A stretch of DNA of 64,000 nucleotides from positions 79,702,744-79,766,743 of the forward strand of contig NC_021674.1 of assembly GCF_000247815.1 (NCBI RefSeq), written 5' to 3'. Origin of the DNA: Ficedula albicollis. Lineage: Eukaryota > Chordata > Aves > Passeriformes > Muscicapidae. How positions within the stretch are numbered: the first letter of the stretch is position 1; each line of letters opens with the position of its first letter. The translations under genes and the position numbers were made by a program. Below, in pieces: positions 25,701-39,050 of this stretch. The notes under the pieces were generated by a model. That model was given only the letters and a program-made list of their open reading frames with translations, ran no database searches and had not been told where the DNA came from.

Positions 25701-28700
25701 CTGTCTTGGCAAGGCTTGGCACTTTAATAAAGGGTACTCCCCTGTGTGAGTTCCTTACAGCTTCTGGGGATGGAGTGAAAGACAGCTAAGTGCCATGATG
25801 GTGGCCCACTGTGGCTGCTTAATGGAGGGGCAGAGTGCAAGGCAGAGTGAATAGAAGAGCTATTTCCCCAAATCTACCCAGCTTCAGTGTTAGCCAAGAT
25901 TCAGTGCTGCTGTAGTCCCTGTTGGCCATGGGCTCTTGCCTGAGCTATCTGATTATTTGTTTTAATACCATCTGGTGTGATGGTTCCTGAGGTGGGAGCG
26001 TGTGTGTAGCTGATGTTTGTGCCTCTGTTTTCCCCAGGGCTGCTGCTGGAGGTGGGTGGAGAAGTGACTGGCCCTGTGTCCTGGCCATTCTAAGAGAGCT
26101 GCAGGTCCAGGTGTGCTTTAAGTTTATGAGGCTGTTATGATTCACATGATGCCATGTTCACAATTCAGCTCATTAAACCAAAACCAAAGTTTTAAAAAAT
26201 GCTAGTGGCTACAGTTCATTTGTCTTCTGATTCCCAGCTGGAGACAATTTTAAAAGAGATATTCTTTACAGTGTCTGCTCTGAACCTGTTGGGCACCTTC
26301 AAAGGTATCATGATCTGAGTACTCCAAAGCATCTCTCTTTTCTAAGAATGATACTTGAACTCCATCTGGACCCCTAACTTCACCTCAGAACCTCAGAAGA
26401 TGCTGCACTGCACAGAAGGTAAAATGTTCATAGAGAACAATCCTGATGGATCAGATCTGCTAGCAGACAGGGGTGTTAATTGGTTTATGTGCACTGTCTT
26501 TCTGCCTTTATTCCACATGAAACACCAGTAATTTTTTGGCATCTTTCCAGTCTGGATTGGTGACTGAGTGGCCTTCTTCCATGTCCTTACCTGCATAAAA
26601 ATAATGGCCCTGTGTCCGTGTCAGTAGTAACAGAGAACCTGTCAAGCAAAGAGGGTATTTTGTGTACTGTGAATTTCCATGCTTCAAGATACATCAGTTA
26701 TGAATATGAGATTGGAGTTCAAATTCAGAAATTCAGATAGGTGGAACTAACTCCACCAGGTGAAATCCACAAATCCACTGAGCAAACTGCTCCAGGCCCT
26801 CCATGTGTGCTTGGAGAGGGAGGGAGAGGACAGGAAATAGTGAAGGAGAGCACCAAAGAGCACCTTGTTTACCATGTTTGGAATGTAAGTTCCAACAAAT
26901 GACAAAACTTGTGACATCCAGTCTTGATTGAGAGATGAATGAATGCCTCAATAGGTCCTCAGAATAAAACAGCATTAGATCCTTCCTTTTATGATTCAAT
27001 ATATTGGCTAACTCATTAAAATGAATGCTCTCAGTGACCACCCAAGTTGTATTTTTCTTGTTTCTTTAGAAACTATTAATTTTCTCAGAATTTAAAAACC
27101 ACTTCATTCTGAAAAGCAGCTATTACACATTCATGTGAGCTAATATTTTTATGGACCATCTTAGTTGTATTAAAACCACAGTCATTCAGATTTCAAAATG
27201 TAATTGACCCAGTTAAAGTACAACAGTTGGAATTTATTTTTCATTCTGGGTTTGCCCCATGAAATGAGCTTGTTTTCTTTGGAGAAGAATGAAGAAGGAA
27301 AGCCTCAAATACATGGATGTAATTGTCTTCATTAAAAGCTGACTGAAAAGACTTTATCCTGTGGGGTCTACTGTCTGTCTCTCTGAGTTAAGTTCCCATG
27401 TATTTTTAATGGGAAACTTCTTGCCAATCAAACCTGTATTCTTGCACTGATACATGAAAGGGGATGTTCTGTACTGTTTCATCGTGCTGGGTCTCCTGGG
27501 AAGAGCAGCTCATTACGGCGTCAACTGTCCCTGCCCTTTGCAAAAAGCCCCACCAAGGTCATATCAAGAGGTGATGGATAAAGGCAAGCTTTAACCCTTG
27601 ACCTTGACTTTCCTGGTGCTGAGTGTTAATAAATCTACATTTAGGGGTAGATGTTTTCTCCCAGCTGCTCTTTGTTTGGGAAAGGGGGTGACATGCTGTT
27701 GCACAACAGGTTGCATTTCCTAGGGCAGTGCTGCCTGTCCCCAGCACAGGGCCCTGCACCCGTCACGGAAGGATGGCTGTGAACAGGGCTTAGGTGTGTG
27801 CTGGGGCTCAAGCCACATGACATATCTGGATATTTGGGCTCTCTCATTTTCATAAGGGAGCACTTTGGTACCATGGAAAACAGCAAGGTTTCTGTTCTTT
27901 CTGCTGGAGCACATGTCATTGTCTTCTGAGTTGTGTTTGAGGTGACCTTCAGCAGCTAAAACCTTTTAAAAAGAGGTCTCCTCCCTATCACACCCATGGG
28001 AGGCCAGCATTCGTGAATACCAGGAGGAAACAATTCCTTTGAGAAGTTTTAAAGCTACAGGGATATCAAGAGGACTCTTCAGCTCTCTTTTTCAACAATC
28101 TCTTGCCAGGTGACTAGAAAGCTTTCTAGAAAACAACTAGAAAGTTGTTCAGTGCTATAGCTTTACGTGTCCAAGAAGGAGCAACCCACGTGATGGAGAC
28201 GCCTCTGTCTTCTTGTCTGCTTTTCTTTCTCTGTTCCTCAGCTTAATTTTCTCCAAATGCTCAGTCTTTCCTTTGTCTTTCCGTTTTTTTCCCCCCCATT
28301 CTCATCTAATTTTCCTCAGTTCTCTTCAGTGAACAGCAGCAGGCTCACTCCATCCTCTGCATCATTTTTCGTAGGAGCTGCAATGCTGCTGGCTCTTATG
28401 TTTCCCAGTGGAGAAAAGGCCCATTTGGGGCACACCTCAACACAGATTACAGAATGAGCAAATTAATGTCTTGGGCTGATGCAGTGTGCTTCTGAATCCT
28501 CGGCTTCTTTTCTGATGAGAAGTATTGCCCTAAAACTTCCAGTGAATGAAAGCTGCCTGTGATAAGTGAGGTGGAAAAATTAGCTCCTGCATGGAGCTAC
28601 TCTCAGTGGCTCTGGGCATTTAAGTGCTGTCATCTTCCAGGGAAGTTAAATTGCTCTGTTCCCTGTGTCCAATTAGCCTTATAATCAACTTAGCAGAATG

Positions 28701-29784
28701 TGGAGCAGGAGTGTGCTGAGATGGGGTATAGTTGTTTTGTCAGAGGATATATTCAGATTGATCCCAAATCGGGGCAAGGACCCACAAGGGGATCTTGGAA
28801 CAAAGGGCAGAGATTATACTGAGCTACTTGGAGCCTTTACAAAACTGCAGGAGAGGGAGCAGGGGAGTGCTTTTTGCACACTGGAGAAGAAATACTGGAA
28901 ATGTTAGAATTACCAAGCCCAGAAGTTAATGGCACAAATGCTTGGGTTTTATTAACTCAATGTAAACATTCAAGATTGCTGTAAAAAAATAAGCAGCCAG
29001 CAATGGCAATGAGAGATCAGCTTTAGAAGTACCAGGGTTAGCAGGTAATTGCAATTGGCTCCAGTATTGTTCCCTCTTGGCTTTTCTAGGCAGCAAGGCT
29101 TTGTCCCGTGACTCTGCAATTTGTTTAAGCTCCTCTATTGCCAGAAATTCGTTTAGCTGTATCTTTTTTGGTTTCTGATGCTACACAGGATAAATAGCTG
29201 GAATGGAACCTTTATCCCTTCTAAGCCTCCCAGTTTGTGCAAACATGCTAGAGGAAGAATTCACAGCCCTGCAATTAATCAGCCAGCACTTTGGAAAAGT
29301 GAGATCTTTGTGCACAGCTTCTTTGAAGTGGGCATCAGACCAACATTTGCTGATGTGATTGGCCAAGGTGACAACTGATGTCAGAACAGCTGAATGTGGC
29401 ACAACTCTTTTGCATCCAGGGCAGGCTCTCTGAGACATCACTGCTTCATCTTTGCATAAATATTTCTGACAAATGCCCATTTGCTTCTTGGATGAGTTCT
29501 CTCAAGCCCTGGCATATAGTGCAGAGGTCAAAACAAAGGCCACAGGAGTACATCAGCAATCCATAAACCAGAGAACAAGAAAGGCCATGAAGGAAACATA
29601 AAGGCCTTCCTCCAAGGAGGCAACTGAAAGTGCAGTAGGTTTTTCTTGGCTTTCAGAGTAATCTGTAGAGCAAGGAGGCAGAAAACAAGATGGAGTGGGA
29701 ATAAACAGAAAAAAATTGCCTTCTGGTGGCAGATGATATAAAAGTATATAATTAGGTACACACCAAAGTGTGTGCTGCCATTCA
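22745..29784. other. Unique sequence, no gene recognised
   Basis: About 7 kb with no recognised exon, RNA gene or transposon. A small cluster of palindromes at 28114-28149 is listed separately. All frames are short and lack domain signatures. Confidence 0.45.
28114..28149. repeat. Adjacent 16-bp palindrome and 7-bp hairpin
   Basis: CTAGAAAGCTTTCTAG at 28114-28129 is a perfect palindrome. Two bases later AACAACT/AGTTGTT forms a 7-bp stem with a 4-nt AGAA loop. No known element is recognised. Confidence 0.8.
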
Positions 29785-30569
29785 ATGGGACCTTTATAGG
29801 CCTGAGAGCTGAGTGGAGACAAACCTGACGAGGTTCAAGAAGGGCAAGTGTAGGGTCCTGCATGTGGGGAGGAATAACCCCAAGCAGCAGTACAGGCTGT
29901 GGGCTGAGCTGCTGGAGAGCAGCTCTGCTGGGATGACCTGGGAGTGTTGGTGGAGGACAAGTTAACCATGAGCCAGCAGTGCCCTGCTGCCAGGAGGGCC
30001 AGTGGGACCCTGGGGTGCATCAGGAACAGCGTGGGCAGCAGCACAGGGAGGTGAACCCCCACTCAGCCCTGGGGAGGCACATCTGGAGTGCTGTGCCCAG
30101 CTCTGGCTCCTCAGCACCAGAGAGACAGGAGATACTGGAGAGGGTCCAGCAGGGGCCACAAAGAAGATTTGGGGTCTGGAGCATCTCTCATGAGGAGAGC
30201 CTGTGGGAGCTGGGCCTGTTTGGTCTGGAGAAGGGAGAGGAACCCTCATCAATTCATACAAATATCTCAAAGATGAGTGTCAGGAGGAGGGTGCCAGACT
30301 TTTCAGTGGTGCCCAATGACAGGACAAGGAACAATGATCATAAATTAAAGTACAAGAAGTTCCACCTTAACATGAGGAAGAATTTTTTTACATTGAGGGT
30401 GGCAAAGCTCTGGAACACCTGCCCAGGGAGGCCGTGGATCTCCCTCCCTGGAGACATTCCAAAGCTGCTTGGATGTGTTCCAGTGTAGCCTGCTCTAGGT
30501 GACCCTACCTTGAATTGGATGGTCTCCAGAGGCTCCTTCCAACCCTAATGATTCTGTGATTCTGTGATC
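29785..30569 (+). mobile_element. CR1 LINE, 5'-truncated 3' end
   Basis: This is the reverse-transcriptase C-terminus and 3' UTR of an avian CR1 element. At about 29944-29985 one frame reads VLVEDKLTMSQQCP, the family's typical RT tail. Other frames carry HEESLWELGLFGLEKGEE, a translation of the conserved 3' region. The element ends at about 30569 in tandem ATTCTGTG-like octamers, which CR1 uses as its 3' terminus instead of a poly-A tail. Stop codons and frameshifts interrupt the reading frame, so it is dead. The 5' truncation near 29785 is typical of CR1 insertion. The last 349 bp are included in the tandem duplication that follows. Confidence 0.92.
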
Positions 30570-30910
30570 AGGTCTTGAGGCATGGTTGACCCAGTTGGGC
30601 ACTGTGATGGTTGTGTAGTGTTGTCAGTAAAGGCTCATCCAACTAAAATATGAATTCTTATGCTTTTGACCAAGCAGTAATCTCTTATCTTGTATTCTGC
30701 TTCTTTGTGATCTCTTCCATTGAGCTCTTGTTGATTTTCAAGAAGAGGTGTTTTCTTCATGCCCTTCCACATCTGTCTCATGCTTCCCCTTCTCCTTGTT
30801 TATGCCTCTGTTGTGGGTGCTCAAATTTTGGTACAATTGATCCTGTGGCTGTGCTGGCCTGTACTGTGTAGTAGGTTTTGGGGTCAGGGCATCATCCCCA
30901 GTCTCTCTTC
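30222..30910. repeat. 689-bp tandem duplication, copy 1
   Basis: It starts inside the CR1 3' region at GGTCTGGAGAAGGG, covers the CR1 terminus and 340 bp of downstream sequence, and ends in AGTCTCTCTTC. The next base begins copy 2. I see no microhomology at the breakpoints, since the bases on either side of the junctions differ. Confidence 0.97.
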
Positions 30911-31258
30911 GGTCTGGAGAAGGGAGAGGAACGCTCATCAATTCATACAAATATCTCAAAGATGAGTGTCAGGAGGAGGGTGCCAGACTTTTCAGTGGTG
31001 CCCAATGACAGGACAAGGAACAATGATCATAAATTAAAGTACAAGAAGTTCCACCTTAACATGAGGAAGAATTTTTTTACATTGAGGGTGGCAAAGCTCT
31101 GGAACACCTGCCCAGGGAGGCCGTGGATCTCCCTCCCTGGAGACATTCCAAAGCTGCTTGGATGTGTTCCAGTGTAGCCTGCTCTAGGTGACCCTGCCTT
31201 GAATTGGATGGTCTCCAGAGGCTCCTTCCAACCCTAATGATTCTGTGATTCTGTGATC
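30911..31258 (+). mobile_element. CR1 LINE 3' end (duplicated copy)
   Basis: This is the second copy of the last part of the CR1 element, carried by the 689-bp segmental duplication and not by a new insertion. It begins mid-element, directly after unrelated sequence, and ends in the same octamer terminus. Confidence 0.92.
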
Positions 31259-31599
31259 AGGTCTTGAGGCATGGTTGACCCAGTTGGGCACTGTGATGGT
31301 TGTGTAGTGTTGTCAGTAAAGGCTCATCCAACTAAAATATGAATTCTTATGCTTTTGACCAAGCAGTAATCTCTTATCTTGTATTCTGCTTCTTTGTGAT
31401 CTCTTCCATTGAGCTCTTGTTGATTTTCAAGAAGAGGTGTTTTCTTCATGCCCTTCCACATCTGTCTCATGCTTCCCCTTCTCCTTGTTTATGCCTCTGT
31501 TGTGGGTGCTCAAATTTTGGTACAATTGATCCTGTGGCTGTGCTGGCCTGTACTGTGTAGTAGGTTTTGGGGTCAGGGCATCATCCCCAGTCTCTCTTC
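30911..31599. repeat. 689-bp tandem duplication, copy 2
   Basis: It has the same length as copy 1, with only two substitutions seen by eye (C/G near the start, A/G in the CR1 tail). This gives roughly 0.3% divergence, far younger than the CR1 insertion it contains. Both copies encode the same 73-codon frame at 30650-30871 and 31339-31560. That frame has no recognisable domain and I do not call it a gene. Confidence 0.97.
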
Positions 31600-32362
31600 T
31601 GCTGTCACAGAAAATTAAAACCTTGTGCCCCCACAACTGCATATTAAAGTGATATCATTTTAGGAGCAGGAGTAGTTCAGAGTTTCATATCCAAAGCATG
31701 GACTTGATGGATTTGTCTACATTCAGGGACTTCCTGTCATCCCCAGTTTCATCCTATTTGATACAGATCTCCTGCTGAGTGACAAGTGCTGTGAGCTTAC
31801 TGCAGCAACAGAAGGTGAGGGGACTAGTTATTTTTAATGCCCTAGGGGCACCCTTTGTCCAGATTACACCTTTGTCCTCACTCCATATCACTGTCCTTTA
31901 AGGTTCAAAAGTTGCCATGTGTCCTCAGCGTGGATACAGGAGGGGAGACATAAATTAGTTTGTTTCTCTCCCCCGGCTGTACTGAAGCCAAACAAACTTT
32001 GCACGTTTTTGCAGACAGCATTTAGTATTTTCCTCCTGGTAGTCTGCCAAGCAAAATCTTTACAGAAAAAGGCATGGTGATAGAAAAAGGCCAGAGCAGG
32101 AGCTGTCTCTGTCTCCCAGGTCAGGGAAAGGTCAATGCACATTAAATGAATATTGCTGGTGCTTCTATTACAACAAGGCCCAAGCAGTTCAAAGCCAGGC
32201 TGCATCATCTGTGGCTGAAAATAATTTGCAGTGCTGCTTCCTGAGCAGCAGATTGGCTTCCCATTACACAGGCTAATGAGAAAGTGTCACAAGTGGTCTC
32301 AGTAATAATCTGCAGCAGACACCCTCCTGCCCCTTCTCAGCACACTTGCAGAGATTTTGATA
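31600..32362. other. Unique sequence, no gene recognised
   Basis: Ordinary non-coding sequence between the tandem duplication and the AAAG array. Confidence 0.45.
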
Positions 32363-33017
<655 letters not shown>

Positions 33018-36000
33018 TATTTTCACAGTGTGTTCTTTTGTATGTTCAGCCTGAATCTCCTATTGAAAGCAATGGGATCAAGAGAGCTGGAAGTGAGAGG
33101 TTGGTGTGCTTGCACCACCACCCTACTGCTGTTCCACTAGAGCCCTCAGCAAAGCAGAGCTGTTGGCTCCTAAGGGCAGTGTATGGCATATCCCTGGCAT
33201 CACCTGACTGCACAGCGGCATTTTAGGATTTCCCAGGTAAAAGTGCCTATTTTTGAGACTTGTCCTTTTGCAACCTCCACTCCACCTCTCCCTGGACAGT
33301 CTTGCTCCTAGCTGCCAACAATAGAGCACATGGCCTCTGATCCCTGCAGTGTCATGCCAGTTTGGAGCAAAAGCTCAGAATCTGGGTCAGGGCAGAAATG
33401 AAAAGATGCTGACCATGAATCAGTGCTCACCACTGAGCCTCCCAGTTAAGACAGGCTGAAGGGAGGCACCTGACCTTCTGAGTGTAACAGCATGGGGATT
33501 CTGACTGGGCTGGTGTGTTAACAACAGTACTAAGCTCTTACACTACAAACTCTTCTCGGCCAAGCAATATATCTCTTTTTGCATTTGGATAGCTGAGGAG
33601 GCAGCACAGTGCCCTCTGACCCTTAATCCACTTTTGTTTCCAGGGCAGCTCCAGAGAGGAACAGCAAGAGCCTTTGTAATATAGTGCCATGATGCTGACA
33701 GGTCAAAAAGCACCGTGATCATAAACCACCTCTTTCCAGGCTAAGGCCAGGGTTTGCAAAGATCGATTTTCCTGCTTTGCATGCTTCCAGGAGCCTTCAC
33801 TAATTGCACTCTGTTACTCATGGACCATTGCATTAAGTCTGGCTTTCTAAAGGGCCCCACCAGAAACACTGCAGACATAAAACCACAACCTTGGAATGTA
33901 AGTATTCCTTCTCTAATTTATTAGTGGCCCACTACTGTGTATTGCAGAGGTTGTGAGAGTGAGATGGTCCTCACTGCTGCATTCTGGGTCAAACCAAAAC
34001 CTTGGGGGAAGAGGTGAAAGGAGGATGATTTCTTTCTCCCTAAGAAAAGGTGGGCATGGTACATCTTTCCCAAATTAAGGGTGGGATGGGCAGTGGGCAA
34101 AAGGGGCAGCAAGCAAGGAACAAACTGAGAAGAAGCATGTGAGAGAAGAGGGAGGCCTGAGAGGGAAGCAGGCTTACTGCCAAACCTCAGTGGGGTTTTT
34201 TTGGCTCATGAAGGCACTGAAAGTTAAACAAGGACTGGAGGAATGTGCCTACCTTTCCAGGACCCAGTGGATAGAAGGAAAGTTGTTTACAAGCCTTTCT
34301 AGCTCATCTTTTTCAGTCACTCTTCCCAAATTTTCCCCATTGAAATAATTTACCTATCTTTAAGTTATTAGTTATATGTTTTATTATGGCCTGATTCTAT
34401 GAGCATCTGGGGTACTCTTGTGTCTTTTGTGTGATGGATCCACCTGGAAGAGAGAGGAGATCAGAAGTTGTCCCTCCAGTCTCTAGTCTGTTTTGGACAC
34501 AGACAACTGGAAAGTGTGGTGTGTTCAGTAGGGGAGGTTTGCTATTATCAGCATCGCTTGAATAAAGAGAATTTCCACAGGCATGATGCCCTACATATGC
34601 TCATAGGGCTTCAGGACTGCTTGCAAACTTAGGTCCCCAGTCCCTTGAATATCCTTCTGGATCCCACTGCAGTGCCATCTAAATGTCTCACCCGGGGACC
34701 TTTTCTGTGGTGTCACAGCTCAGTAACTCACTGGCACCTGGGCAGGTCTCACCCTTTCAGCTGAGACTGAAGGAAGCTCTAGGGCTGCACACCAATTTTT
34801 CTGCAACCATAAAACAAGTCACAGATTCTGAGCCCAGGAAGTTAAAGCAGAGCATTCTTTATGTTTAATCATCACCAGAAGTTACAGAAGATCCAATGCA
34901 ACCCATGATAAATTATAGACTTTAGATGGAAGATTAAAAAGGTGCATTTTTATCACTGTGCACTTGCCTTTTTCAGCAAGTCTGATTTGGACTCACAACT
35001 CAGTATTTCTTTCAAAAAGTACCTTCTAACCTAAGATATGGCATGGGTCAGACTCTGTTCTCCAGGTCAAGTGATTGCTATTATAAAGTTGAAGGGTTAC
35101 TAAAAAACTAAGTGTGAATAATCTCTGTGAAGATTTCCTTGGCCATTGGTAAAAAGTTTGCTTTAATTGACTGTGAGTGCTGCTTCAGAAACAGGCCAGT
35201 CTAACAACATAAGGCTAGCTACCATCACCTCTCCTTTCTGCAGCAGATACTTGTACTGCAGCATTGTGAGAATTTAAAAAGCGGGGGAAAGGGGCAGAGA
35301 GGAAACAGGACAGATATTCAAAGAGAGAACAGGATGGAGTCACACTAGCAGCCCATCTGGTCACCGAAGTTCAGAGTGGTTTGAGATTTGGAAGACATTA
35401 TACATAGGAGTTCTACGCATTAATACATATTCTACATTTAATTCTGATTAGAGAGGGATGTTTTTCCCTTTCTATTAGATTGTAAGAAGACATAACCAGA
35501 TTGTGAGTGCTGTGCCTGACTTTCCATGGGATTTTCTAAGGCTGGGTTAACCAGGACACCCATGAAATTGGGACCTAGCATTTGGGAGGCAGCCCCTTAA
35601 CTAATCTGTGCTACCATGTCTCTTAACCTCAAATCTGGAAGAGACATTAAAACCCGTAATAAAACCCCAGGACTGACAATCAGGACATGTTACAGACAGG
35701 AACATCACTGTGGTCTAAGCTGTCAAAATATTAGCCATGGATGATAAGAAGGGATGGTTGAAGGGAGGAAAGGTACTAACTTTCAGGGCATGACAACACT
35801 TACAGGTTAATCTGTCTCTGCAGGTTAATCCATCTCTGTGGTCTCCTTGTAATTTAAACTTCTCCTGCCTTTGCTACAGCATAAGAATGGGGAGCTGTAA
35901 CTGCTCAGAAACAGAAAATATTTCAGCCTCTGGGGTTCTGCCTGATCTGTGTCACTGCCATTAAATGTAAACTGCCCTTAAACAGGCATCTTCAAGAGAA

Positions 36001-38621
36001 AACTACTGAGTGGGAGAGAGGGAGCTGAGACCTCTGTGGCTTGCCTTCTGGTGCTTTCTCTCTTTCAACAGTGCAGATGTTACTTTCCAGTCGGGTTTAA
36101 GAGAGAATCCCCACTGTTGAGAAGATTAAGGGATTAAACAGAAAGGGCTCCATTGCAAGAATTTCTCTTCCAGCTGGTGCTCAATTGGGGTAGAAAGTTT
36201 TCTGAGATAGGGAGATACAGATATGTTCTGCATACAGATATATTTGGCTCCTCTGATTAATTCAATGTTAATACAGTGCTACTTTTTCCCTTTGGAGAAA
36301 ATTACAGTAAGATAGTGCCACATGCTGTCAGTCTTTAGAGGAAATCTGTAGGGACAATTGAAGTCCTGAAATTATTTTTTCAGGCTTTTAGTTTAGACTC
36401 ACAACCCTCCTCCCTTCCCCATGTAATTTTAACATTTTTTCTTTTAGTTTTATCACAAGTGTCAAAATTACAAATCTATGACTGGATAGAGTAGGTGAAC
36501 TGTGAATTTTTCTCTCTTTTGCTGGGTTAAGCCCTACCTTTCAAGCTATTTTATACACAAAGACATTCAGCTGCCTCTGATCTTCACGAGCTTTCTCTTG
36601 GTTTCTTTAGAATACAGAAGTGGAGGGCGCAAGCAATCCAAAGCCCATTGAAGTGAATGGTCTGTAAAGATTAGAATGCCTCTTTCTTACCTCTTTTTTG
36701 GGGGCAGAGAGTGTGGCACAGAAGACTGGGTGTATTGGGAAGGAAGAACTGTACCCAGCCCTTCCTCTTTGCCAGGTGTTACAGGATTGCTAATGCACTT
36801 TAAAGGTGGTTCGAACTTAAAAAACTCAGCTGAAATACAGAAACACGTGTCATTTTGTATTACACTGAACAGGCACCCTGTGCAGTTAAGAAGGGTTTAA
36901 GAACAAACCATGAGCTGGATTGACTGATCCCTGATATGTGGGAAAACGTGCAGCTCACTGCTGGCTTTTTGGTGCAGCATTTTCTACCCATTTTCCTTGC
37001 TCTACATTATTTCTACTATGCTCCTTCTTTGGAGTTACCTTTTTTCCTTCTTTCCACTTTCTTTCTAGAGGGTCTGATCAAGGAGGCCTGTTAAGGATAT
37101 TGCCATGTTCCAGTTCCAGTTTAAACATGATTATTACCATGGACACTCCAATAACCTAATCAGCCTTCTTCCTCCATCAGACTCACATTCCCCCTATGGT
37201 TGTTTTACCTTCTAAATCTGATTTTCTGGGATAGGAAATTTCAGAATTGCAAAGTTTGGCTGCAAATGGAAAAGAATGAATTCCCATCCTTTCTAAGTGC
37301 CTTGAAGGGGAATTATAAAGGCTGGTGCAGTCTCTTCTCAATCACTTATATGATTACAGGGGCAGTAGTCAGGACAAGGAGAAAAGATATCACATATTCT
37401 CTGTACAAGTCACTCATATTTTATAGTCATTTACCCTTTATTTCATAATAGAAAAAGAAATCACCAGCACAGTAATTTCTTCCTATTTTCTTGGTAACAA
37501 CAACAAAGCCCTTACAGACTCAAGGTACATGGGTTCATATAACTTGAACTGGTCATGATTTAAACCAAGAACAGGAGAGAAATTCTCAGTTCTCCACTGG
37601 TCCTTTTTCAGCTAAGGTTTTAGCTTGGGTTTTGTTTGCTTGATTGATAGTTTTGGGGGTTTTAAATGAAAATTAGCAGAATTGCAATGCCATTAATACA
37701 TATTTGTTGATACCATCCATGCAGTGGTGGACAGCAGCAGGGCGAGTTCTTCAGGGACCCGTAGATTCATTCTTCCTCAACCCCACCCATTACAGCTGTC
37801 AGGCAGTAAATGAACTGGCTCCTCATATTAGTTTAGCATTGGCTCGTGACCTGTATCTTCCAGGGTGCATTATCTGCCTCCTTACCAGCACTGGGAGTGG
37901 CCCAGCCCTGCTCTGGTGGCCCTGCAGCCCTGGCCAGCTGGAGGGTCCCAGCTGGTGTGCTGCCAGCACAGCCCTGCTGGGCTCCACCTGCTCGGAGCAC
38001 AGGGCTTGTCACTCAGGGCCACTGACACCAGCTATTAGTCATGATGGAAGCACACTTGACTAGTTCTGATAGTGGTATTTTCTTCCAGGCTGTGACATTA
38101 TTTGAACAGATCACCTTTGTTTAGCACTCACCATGCTCTCATTTGTCAAACAGCTGTCTTGAAACGATGTGACTGTACAAAGTTCCCAAATATTCTATGT
38201 TTGAAGCAAGTTCTCTGTTTTTCAGTCCTTCAGGTGCCACTATCAGGAGTCTAAACACCTTTGTGAAAATACAGCTTGGAAATAATTAATTCCCTGCTTG
38301 AGCACTCAAGATTTTCCTTATTGCTCCTAACTGCTGGGAGCATGTTCAGCTGCAGCTCAGTCAGAGCTCTGACTGTTCCCTACCTTTTATGGCAGCCACT
38401 TTGGTCAAATTAAGTTTCTGGAGGGGACATAGCAATATGGATTAGAGAGGGCAAACTGGAAAGACCCCTGTGTAGGGTATGTTCTTGGTCTCTGGAAAAT
38501 TGTCCACATTTCCTCATTCTGAAACCCTGATGGGCAAGAGAGCAAGCTTCAGAGCCATGTTGCAGCAACAGCCAGGGCAATCAAGATGAAGCCATATAGA
38601 AGTGCAGTCTTGCCTACACAG
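33018..38621. other. Unique sequence, no gene recognised
   Basis: About 5.6 kb of AT-rich non-coding sequence. An 18-bp tandem pair at 35803-35838 is the only structured element found. A GC-richer patch lies at about 37900-38020. Confidence 0.45.
35803..35838. repeat. 18-bp tandem pair
   Basis: CAGGTTAATCTGTCTCTG is followed immediately by a copy with two substitutions. Confidence 0.85.
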
Positions 38622-39050
38622 CATCACAGGATCATCAAGGCTGGAAGAGACCTTTAGGATCATCTGGTTCAACTGTCCAATAGGCACTGCCACTGTAACC
38701 CCTAAACCACATCACTCAGATCCAGATCCAGATGCTTCTTGAACACCTCCACCACCACCCTGGGCAACCTATTGCAACGCCTGACCACCCTAAGAGTGAA
38801 AAATATTTGTCTAATGTCTAATCTGAACACCCCCTATCTCAATTTAGGGCCATTCCTCTAGTCCTGTCACTGCAGGCATGGCAGAAGTGACCATCCCCAA
38901 AAACCTCCCTTCAGGGAGTGGCAGGGAGCAATGAGCCTCTTCTACCTGAAACTAAACAACCCCAGCTCCCTCAGCTGCTCCTCAAAAGATGTTTTCTAGA
39001 CCTGTCACGAGCCTTGCTGCCCTTTGCTGGACAGGGCATGTCTGAGCAGT
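38622..39050 (-). mobile_element. CR1 LINE 3' fragment, minus strand
   Basis: On the plus strand it reads as the reverse complement of a CR1 3' end. It opens with TCACAGGATCATCAAGGCTGG and GAGACCTTTAGGATCATC, the usual start of a reversed CR1 tail. It continues through the CTGCTCCTCAAAAGATGTTTTC-type block to about 39050. Only 3' UTR and the extreme coding end are present. It is diverged and non-functional. Confidence 0.88.

Noticed and set aside
29979..30488. 169-codon plus-strand frame
   Set aside because: It is a translation through the CR1 3' region and not a host gene.
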